Shown: positions 58,712-64,000 of the stretch, one piece after another
Layout of the letters: every line of letters begins with the position of its first letter
Numbering within the stretch: position 1 is the first letter of the stretch
NCBI RefSeq assembly: GCF_030973515.1
Contig: NZ_JARGZA010000012.1
Location: 1 to 64,000 of the forward strand
Reading direction: 5' to 3'
DNA length: 64,000 bases
Source: Jannaschia maritima
GTDB taxonomy: Bacteria; Pseudomonadota; Alphaproteobacteria; Rhodobacterales; Rhodobacteraceae
Notes under the pieces: generated by a model
Database searches by the model: none
The model's input: only the letters and a program-made list of their open reading frames with translations
Told to the model about the DNA's origin: nothing
Made by a program: the position numbers and the translations under genes

Positions 58712-60562
58712 TCAGGCCATGCCCTCGGGGAGCCAGTTCGCGATGCGGTCCCGCTGCGCCTTGGTCAGGCCGTGCGCCTCGCGGGTCGCCTCGTCGTTGA
58801 ACAGGTCGTGCAGCTTCCCGACCTTCTCGCCCTTCTTCAACTTCGCGAAGGTCGTGGCGGTCGGGTGATCCTCCGCGAGGTCGAGCAAGTCCTGCCACAG
58901 GGCATTGAGGTAGGGACCGCCCACCCGACCGAAGAAGTTCTCCCCGGTGGGGGCCCACACGTCGCGGGTGCGCCGCCCGGTGGCCTTGTCGATCATCGCG
59001 CCCAACTCGGCGTCGGGGACCGTCAACAGGCTGGCGAGGTAGCCGTTCAGGGCCTCCATGACCTTCTTGTCGCCCCGCTTGCGGAAGGCGGCGAAGTCCT
59101 TCCCGACCTCCGACCCGAACCCCGCCTCGTAGCGCTCGGCGATGGACGACAGGCGCTTGTCGAGCGTGTAGCCCGTCTCGGTCTCGGGCGCGTTCGCAGG
59201 CGGGTTCACGGTCAGGCCGAAGGCATAGCCGTAGCCCATCTTGCCGGACAGGTGGAACGCCAGCAGGTGCAGGGCCAGCTTCGGGTCGGTCAGGAGCGCG
59301 GCCTGCCGCGCGCCCTTCTCGATCCGGTCCAAGTCGCCCCGCAGCTTGTCCGAGATAGGCGACTTCGGGGCGGTCTCGCCCGTGGTGCCGTGCTGGGACG
59401 CGGCGAGGATGCCCGCCGCCATCGCCTCCTTGCGGTCCTCGGGCTTCACCAGCCCCTCGGCCACCTTGATCGTCCCGCCGCGCGCGACGTAGAGGACGGC
59501 CCCCGCCACGGCCTTCTGCTCGTCGGTGAACGCGCCGTCCGCCTTGGCCTGCAACGCCTCCAACTCGGCTTCGCCGTCCTCGTCCAGCACGTCGCCGTTC
59601 GCCAGTTCGGCCAACTCGTCATACCGCTCGGACTCGGCCTCCGACAGGTCGCCCTCCACCGGATAGACCCGACCGAATTTGCGGTCCTCGGTGAAGCCGT
59701 AGGGCAGGTAATCCTCGGGATGGGTCTCGACCCATTTCCAGCCGTGGGCCTCCGCGAAGTCGTCTGCCGCCTTCGCCAGCTTCGCCGCGAACAACTCGTC
59801 CAGAAGGGCGGTGTCATCGAACAGGGTCTCGTCCGCGAACAGGTCGCCCCCAATGCGCCCCCCGGCCTCCTTGTAGGCGTCCACGCCCACGAAGGCCGCG
59901 CGCCGGTCGCTCTCCTTGACCGCGCCGGGGCGCAGCATCGCCTTGATTTGGTGATCGGACAGCGCGTAGCGCCCGTTCGCCGCGTCCTCCACGATCCGGG
60001 TCAGCACCTCGATCATCAGCTTCTCGTCCTGCCCCACGGTGAAGGCGGCGGCATGGGACAAGCTGATCTGACCGGCCTTCAAGGCGTCCAGCACGGGATC
60101 GGGCAGGCCCGCCAGCGCCAGGCGGCGATAGACGTGCTTCTCGGTGACGCCGTAGGCCACGGAAATGTCGGCCACGCTCACGCCGCGCCGATCCATCGCG
60201 CCGTAGTCGCGGATTTCGTCGGCGGGGTGCAGAGCCTCGCGTTGGCCGTTCTCCGAGGTCGCCCACAGACGGGCCGTCTCGGCATCCGGCGCGATCTGCA
60301 CGGCGACGGTCTGGAACCGGGGGTCGTCCTGCAGGAGGGCCAGCGCGCGCAGCCGCCGCCCGCCCGCGACGACGCCCACGCGGGTGCCGTCCTCGTCGCG
60401 CAGGCCCCCGAGGTTCTGGATCAGGCCCACCTTGCGGATGTTCTCGGCCAGCACGGCGACGGCGCTTTCGCTGACGACGGTGCGGGGGTTGAGGTCGGAC
60501 AGGTAGAGGTCCGCGAAGGGCACGGACTCGATGGTGGCGGCGATCTTGGTCTGGTCGGTCAT
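58712..60562 (-). CDS. large ParB-like DNA-binding protein, no ParA partner
   Basis: The 616-residue protein has a ParB/Srx N-terminal domain (LNPR about 24-27, GLIQNLGG, VVAGGRRLRAL about 65-73, SENGQREALHPADE) and a KorB-type helix-turn-helix (about 125-150, VADISVAYGVTEKHVYRRLAL). A long C-terminal half rich in Asp/Glu/Lys follows. Size and isolation from a ParA resemble the ParB-like proteins of enterobacterial leading regions (YubM type) rather than segregation ParB. Confidence 0.88.
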   Translation of the reverse strand: MTDQTKIAATIESVPFADLYLSDLNPRTVVSESAVAVLAENIRKVGLIQNLGGLRDEDGTRVGVVAGGRRLRALALLQDDPRFQTVAVQIAPDAETARLWATSENGQREALHPADEIRDYGAMDRRGVSVADISVAYGVTEKHVYRRLALAGLPDPVLDALKAGQISLSHAAAFTVGQDEKLMIEVLTRIVEDAANGRYALSDHQIKAMLRPGAVKESDRRAAFVGVDAYKEAGGRIGGDLFADETLFDDTALLDELFAAKLAKAADDFAEAHGWKWVETHPEDYLPYGFTEDRKFGRVYPVEGDLSEAESERYDELAELANGDVLDEDGEAELEALQAKADGAFTDEQKAVAGAVLYVARGGTIKVAEGLVKPEDRKEAMAAGILAASQHGTTGETAPKSPISDKLRGDLDRIEKGARQAALLTDPKLALHLLAFHLSGKMGYGYAFGLTVNPPANAPETETGYTLDKRLSSIAERYEAGFGSEVGKDFAAFRKRGDKKVMEALNGYLASLLTVPDAELGAMIDKATGRRTRDVWAPTGENFFGRVGGPYLNALWQDLLDLAEDHPTATTFAKLKKGEKVGKLHDLFNDEATREAHGLTKAQRDRIANWLPEGMA

Positions 60563-60628
60563 GGGTTTACGTTCCTTGTCGGTGGTGAGGTTGGGGAGTG
60601 CCCCGCCCGTGGGGGACGGGGCGCGGGG

Positions 60629-60847
60629 CTATGCGCCCTCTTGGTCGGTCCAGTCGCTCGCCCAATGGTCCAGCATGGCGACGACGCGCCCTTGCGGATC
60701 GGTCAGGGTGAGGTCCGGGACGATCTGCGCCTGCCGGTGGTGATCGCGGCCCAGCATTCGCAGGACGTCCTCGCTCTCGGCATGGACTTCCTCGTTCGTG
60801 GTCAGGTCCGGGTGGTCGATGGTGAGCGTCCAAGCGGCCCGCCTCAT
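60629..60847 (-). CDS. small acidic protein of unknown function
   Basis: The 72-residue protein (MRRAAWTLTIDHPDLTTNEEVHAESEDVLRMLGRDHHRQAQIVPDLTLTDPQGRVVAMLDHWASDWTD) overlaps the DUF1419 gene (ATGA) and precedes parB. No domain recognised. Confidence 0.55.
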   Translation of the reverse strand: MRRAAWTLTIDHPDLTTNEEVHAESEDVLRMLGRDHHRQAQIVPDLTLTDPQGRVVAMLDHWASDWTDQEGA

Positions 60848-61182
60848 GCGACCGGCTCCAGCTTGCGGACATGAGCGTTGAACGCCGCCACGGTGGCGAG
60901 GAAGTCGGATTGCGACCCGTGGCGGACGGCGAGGCAGAAGGCCCGCTTGCCGACCATGATCCACGCATCCGACAGGTTCTCGGTCGCGGCCTCGGACATG
61001 ACGAACGCGCTGCCGGTGAAGTTCACCGGGGGCAGGATCGACAGGAAGTAGTCCCACATCTCGGGGGTGGTCTCGAACCACTGGCCCGCGCTGCGCTGGT
61101 GCGCTTCGTAGCCACGGTTCAACAGGGCGAAGGTCGCGGTGCGGTCGGCCACGCCCTCCCCTATGTTCTGGAAATCATCCAT
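60844..61182 (-). CDS. DUF1419 domain protein
   Basis: The 112-residue protein matches the DUF1419 pattern: TFALLNRGYEAHQRSAGQWFETTPEMWDYFLSILPPVNFTGSAFVMSEA, with the conserved GxWFE and WDYxxxILPP. The family is common on alphaproteobacterial plasmids and uncharacterised. It is the first gene of the leftward parB operon. Upstream lies the region with the diverged leader copy. Confidence 0.75.
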   Translation of the reverse strand: MDDFQNIGEGVADRTATFALLNRGYEAHQRSAGQWFETTPEMWDYFLSILPPVNFTGSAFVMSEAATENLSDAWIMVGKRAFCLAVRHGSQSDFLATVAAFNAHVRKLEPVA

Positions 61183-61868
61183 CTTTCTTCCTTTATGGTG
61201 AGCCGCGTTCTCGATCTTGGTGCCGAAAATTGGGGCAGGTGGTCAGGCGAGGATCGCGAAGCGGCCCTCTCCTTACCGCTTGCCCGTCGGCGAGACCGGG
61301 AGGGGGGCCCGCGCCAGGTTCCCGACAAGGAAGGGGGGGAGGGGGATCACCCGGCGACGCAGCCCGACCGAAGGGAGGGACCGTCGTTGGGGACACCCTC
61401 CCTGACGCCGATCGGGAGCCTTGCGTGGGGGAACCGGCGGTTCCCAGGCGGACGACCCGAAGGGGAGGACCATCAAGGGCAGGGGCGTTCGGCTTGTCCG
61501 AATCCCGCTGCCTGTCGCGGACCCCGTTCGCGGGGGCCTCCTAAGCCTCTCCCGCCACGGCGAGGGGGCTGTCTGCCCCCGGGCGCTGATGCGCCTCCCC
61601 CGAGGATATTTCGGGGAAGATGAAGCCGCAGGGGATCCGCCCCGGTCATTGGACGTGCCACGTCGTTCTGATACTATGGGGATGCGGAACAGGCAGGGAT
61701 GCCGATGGCCGTGGAAGGTGAAGGGGCGTGAGCCCGATCACGTGAGAGCCGGGGACGTCGTGCTCTGGTTCCCCTCACCCGAAGGGGAACGACATGGGAC
61801 AGGATTTGAGCTGGTCGGTGCAGGCCGTTCTCTGACCGCCTGCGACGCGCGAGGCCCTTCGGTCCCGG
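61183..61868. other. long non-coding stretch upstream of the parB operon
   Basis: No frame looks coding. It contains GGCGTTCGGCTTG-TCCGAATCCC (61484-61506), the same hairpin-bearing motif as copies A and B of the 504-bp repeat, and the second REP-like element. Confidence 0.55.
61564..61624. repeat. REP-like intergenic element, copy 2
   Basis: GGGGG-CTGTCTG-CCCCC hairpin, then CTCCCCCGAGGATATTT and GGGAAGATGAA, closely matching 48831-48893. I recall similar C-rich, GATATTT-containing intergenic repeats in Rhodobacterales genomes. Confidence 0.6.
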
Positions 61869-62072
61869 GTGTCGTTCCGGCGTTGGATCATGCTGACGGT
61901 CATTTCCGTCTCGATGGTCGGGATGGTCCTGTTCGCCGGATCCTTCTGGATGTCGTTCTACGCGGCGTCCGGGGGCCAGGCCCTTCCGATCTTCGTCGGC
62001 ATGGTCGTCGTCGCGATCTACTACGCGGCCGTCACAACGGTCCTCATGTTGGGCATTCGCCCGATCGAATGA
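61869..62072 (+). CDS. small two-helix membrane protein
   Basis: The GTG-started 67-residue protein has two hydrophobic segments (IMLTVISVSMVGMVLFAGSFW, about 7-27, and LPIFVGMVVVAIYYAAVTTVLML, about 39-61). No family recognised. It lies between the split pieces of the diverged leader copy. Confidence 0.5.
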   Translation: MSFRRWIMLTVISVSMVGMVLFAGSFWMSFYAASGGQALPIFVGMVVVAIYYAAVTTVLMLGIRPIE

Positions 62073-62108
62073 CTGGCGCAGCCGGACGGCCAGCGGCGGC
62101 TTGGGCGA

Positions 62109-62281
62109 GGATCGTCACCCGGAAGGCGGAGACACGCGCTCTTGGCCGACCATGACCCGCCCGCATCGAGATGGCTCCGCAGGAGACGGCGCGGGGCGGC
62201 AGGCCGGCGCCGCAGGCGGCGGACCGCCGGGTCAGGGAGGACGGGGGCGCGGGGCTCCGGGAGGCGGAGCCGACTAGAGCC
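62109..62281 (-). repeat. diverged partial copy C of the leader repeat
   Basis: GGATCGTCACCCG, GGCGGAGAC, the GACCATG-CCCGCCCGC stretch, GGCTCCGCAGGAGACGG, GGGAGGACGGGGG and CGACTAGAGCC occur in the same order and spacing as in 45289-45466. The hairpin near its end is GGCTCCG-x5-CGGAGCC (62253-62271) instead of CTTCGG-x5-CCGAAG, so pairing is kept with different bases. Confidence 0.75.
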
Positions 62282-62321
62282 GGTCCGGCATGGCCGGACG
62301 CCCCAACTTCCTCGCCATTAC

Positions 62322-62738
62322 TTACTTGTAGGCAGACCGGCGGTTACGAAAACTGCGGATCGCCATGTTCACAAGAACCACCATCGCGGCGCTGATGTAG
62401 AACACCGAGAAGGTCGCGAGGTAGTCGCTCAGCCTAGGAGGTGGATCGTTCGGCCCCCGTGGACTGAAATCGAGAACAGGACCCGATGTCTCCGTCCCTG
62501 GGGGAGCGAGGGCGATCCCGACCGAAAAATACACCACAGCCCATAAGAGTAAGATCAGGGATCCGAAGACCGCCAATTTTGGGCGGGACATGAGATATGG
62601 AACATAGAAAAACAGGGTGACGGGGGTCAGGCCCATTCCCAACGCCCATAACAACCTGCCTCGGGGGGGCTCGATGAGCCGATCAACCGACGCATAGTGA
62701 TCGTCATCGAAAGGTTCTTCGCGCCAGTTCACGGTCAT
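62322..62738 (-). CDS. polytopic membrane protein of unknown function
   Basis: The 138-residue protein has a charged N-terminus, two central membrane helices (about 27-48 and 55-78) and a third near the C-terminus (about 108-128). The linker is Pro-rich. It lies between leader copy C and repC. No family recognised. Confidence 0.55.
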   Translation of the reverse strand: MTVNWREEPFDDDHYASVDRLIEPPRGRLLWALGMGLTPVTLFFYVPYLMSRPKLAVFGSLILLLWAVVYFSVGIALAPPGTETSGPVLDFSPRGPNDPPPRLSDYLATFSVFYISAAMVVLVNMAIRSFRNRRSAYK

Positions 62739-62847
62739 TGGAATGGCCCCAATCCCTGATCGTAAGATCTGCGTCCTGAATTAATGTTACACCGATTGCC
62801 CGGCGATGTCTCTCGTCGGTTCGGGTCCGCCGGGGCTAATCGCCGGT

Positions 62848-64000
62848 TCAACAGTCTTTCCTCCGAGAGAGCCCGATCAGGCTGCCGACGAGGTTCAACC
62901 TCCCGTCGCGATGCCGCTTCGTCATCGCCCGCAGCGTCCCGCCCGGATTCCGCACGGGCTTCACGGGATGATCCCGGTTCGCGTCCACGATCAGCACGGC
63001 CAACGCGGCCCCGCTCTCCCCCATCGCCTCGATCGCCTTCTCCCAGGCGTCGTGGTTGATCCCGAGATAGGGAAGGATCCGAATGGCGGCGTCGATCACA
63101 TGGACCTCGCGGAACGCGACGTCGGAGCCTCGGCTGTCGCGCATGATCGCTCGCATGTCTTCGCCGGCGATGTCGTAGAGCCGCTTCGCTGTCAGCCGGG
63201 AGACGAATTGGGCCTTGCGCACGACCTCTCCCTCGGCACCATTACATTCTTCGCCTTTGGGGCCGTTAGGCCCCGAACCAAAGGGATGATCGTGCGCGGG
63301 CTTGCCCGCGCTCCGCTGATCCATGCCGGCATTACATGATACAGGTCGAAGACTTTGGTTGTTCTCTTGTAAATGAGAGTCGCCGAAAACTTCCGACATG
63401 GCAGAAGAATCACGACGTCCATCATCGAAGGCGTCGAGTGCTTCGCATAGGCTCTTGGCGGCCTCGACATGGGTTGCGAGGGCGTTGATCTCCATCGTGG
63501 CGAGGGACCGGGCGTCCGGCCAGGTATCGAGGGCTGCGGCGGCGGCCTCGATACGGGGATGGGGCGTCTCGCCCGCGTCCCGGATGTAGCGCAGGACGAT
63601 CCGGCGGAAGGAGCTGCGCCGGTTGCGGAGCGTCCGGCGCTCGCTGCGTTCTTGGCGGAGCTGGTCGACCAGATTGAGAAGGTCGGGGACCAAAGCGATG
63701 AGGCGGCTGAAGACGATACCGCATCCGCCGTAGGGGGAGCGGTGGCCGTTGCCCTTCACGCGGCGCTCGATCAGCCCGAGGCGTTCGAGCTGGCGTTCGG
63801 TGTCGTAGAGGGCGCGGGGCGTCTTCCCGAGCGCTGCGGCGGTGACGTCCTGGGGGGCGAAGTAGATCGGCTCGCGATTGGGCGACGTCCAGTCGTCCGG
63901 CTTGGTGTGCCCGATCATGTGAAGCAGCGCCATCAGGCTCGATGCACGCAGGCCGATATGCACCCCGACCTCGCGGAGGAGCTGTTCGACGGTGAAGCGT
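62848..64000 (-). CDS. repC: RepC-like plasmid replication initiator, 5' end outside the window
   Basis: The frame is open to the right edge, with 383 residues visible. The N-terminal part has a winged-helix replication domain (IYFAPQDVTAAALGKTPRALYDTERQLERLGLIERRV...GGCGIVFSRLIALVPDLL). The end matches RepC: AIRILPYLGINHDAWEKAIEAMG...NPGGTLRAMTKRHRDGRL. RepC initiates replication of repABC-type plasmids. The repA/repB genes and the start would lie to the right. Confidence 0.85.
   Translation of the reverse strand, partial: RFTVEQLLREVGVHIGLRASSLMALLHMIGHTKPDDWTSPNREPIYFAPQDVTAAALGKTPRALYDTERQLERLGLIERRVKGNGHRSPYGGCGIVFSRLIALVPDLLNLVDQLRQERSERRTLRNRRSSFRRIVLRYIRDAGETPHPRIEAAAAALDTWPDARSLATMEINALATHVEAAKSLCEALDAFDDGRRDSSAMSEVFGDSHLQENNQSLRPVSCNAGMDQRSAGKPAHDHPFGSGPNGPKGEECNGAEGEVVRKAQFVSRLTAKRLYDIAGEDMRAIMRDSRGSDVAFREVHVIDAAIRILPYLGINHDAWEKAIEAMGESGAALAVLIVDANRDHPVKPVRNPGGTLRAMTKRHRDGRLNLVGSLIGLSRRKDC

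Noticed and set aside
42464-60847. Weak similarity between the 85-residue protein at 42464 and the 72-residue protein at 60629 (V-x-A-x-x-D-x-W-x-x-DW)
   Set aside because: The match covers about ten residues in short acidic proteins and cannot be told from chance by eye.
58664-60874. Long + strand open frame (about 736 codons)
   Set aside because: Antisense shadow of the ParB-like gene in GC-rich DNA; no domain recognisable and no ribosome-binding site.
1-64000. CRISPR arrays, rRNA and tRNA genes
   Set aside because: I saw no regularly spaced identical repeats with unique spacers, and no rRNA or tRNA-like sequence.

Overview
The window is high-G+C DNA with alphaproteobacterial gene content, most likely a conjugative plasmid (or plasmid-derived integrative element) of a Rhodobacterales bacterium. 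The reasons are a RepC-type replication initiator running off the right edge, a VirB/VirD4 transfer system with VirD2-type relaxase, MobC and VirC1/VirC2-like genes, an RcgA-RcgR pair beside virB, ParB-like, SSB, ArdC and UmuDC genes, and an alphaproteobacterial LexA box (GAAC-N7-GAAC). Family names are recognised from memory and by eye; no search was run.

Layout. 0-2.6 kb: end of a phosphonate (C-P lyase) locus (DUF1045, phnM) and an acyltransferase. 2.7-6.1 kb: a DUF4160/DUF2442 pair behind a perfect palindrome, a serine resolvase, an HxlR regulator divergent from a VOC protein, and a secreted thermonuclease. 6.3-21.3 kb: rcgA-rcgR-like genes, then one virB operon in the order transglycosylase, B2, B3, B4, lipoprotein, transglycosylase/VirB5 chimera, B5, B8, B9, B10, B11, two small genes, B6. 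21.3-34.4 kb: a cargo island bounded by IS30/IS110 wreckage on the left and a frameshifted IS1182-type element on the right. It carries a sugar or polyol module (SDR, Rbs-type ABC transporter, two-subunit transketolase, FGGY kinase, SorC regulator) and an RTX protein. 34.4-42.1 kb: the rest of the transfer machinery (virD4, relaxase, mobC leftward; virC1/virC2-like rightward), with an inverted repeat (candidate oriT) and a degenerate heptamer array between the two arms.

42-62 kb looks like a plasmid leading region: small accessory proteins, ArdC, DUF3768, SSB, a large ParB-like protein without ParA, DUF1419, an orphan methyltransferase, an Abi-like protein and UmuDC. Most genes read leftward toward the candidate oriT, so the strand entering first would be their template. 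A 504-bp sequence is repeated with no difference that I can read immediately upstream of the ribosome-binding sites of ardC and the DUF3768 gene. A diverged partial copy lies beyond the DUF1419/parB operon, and a structured core of the same element lies upstream of a small-gene operon at 42.3 kb. Hairpins in these copies keep their pairing while their sequence changes. I consider this family of shared structured leaders the best candidate for an undescribed system; single-stranded-DNA promoters for early expression in the recipient are the leading hypothesis.

Other notable points: a three-member uncharacterised protein family spread over the element, a VirB5-like protein with a lytic transglycosylase domain inserted, a UmuD-like protein whose catalytic serine is replaced by cysteine, a gene split by one in-frame amber codon, a decayed zeta-toxin start overlapping the virD4 stop, and several short genes that length cut-offs miss.
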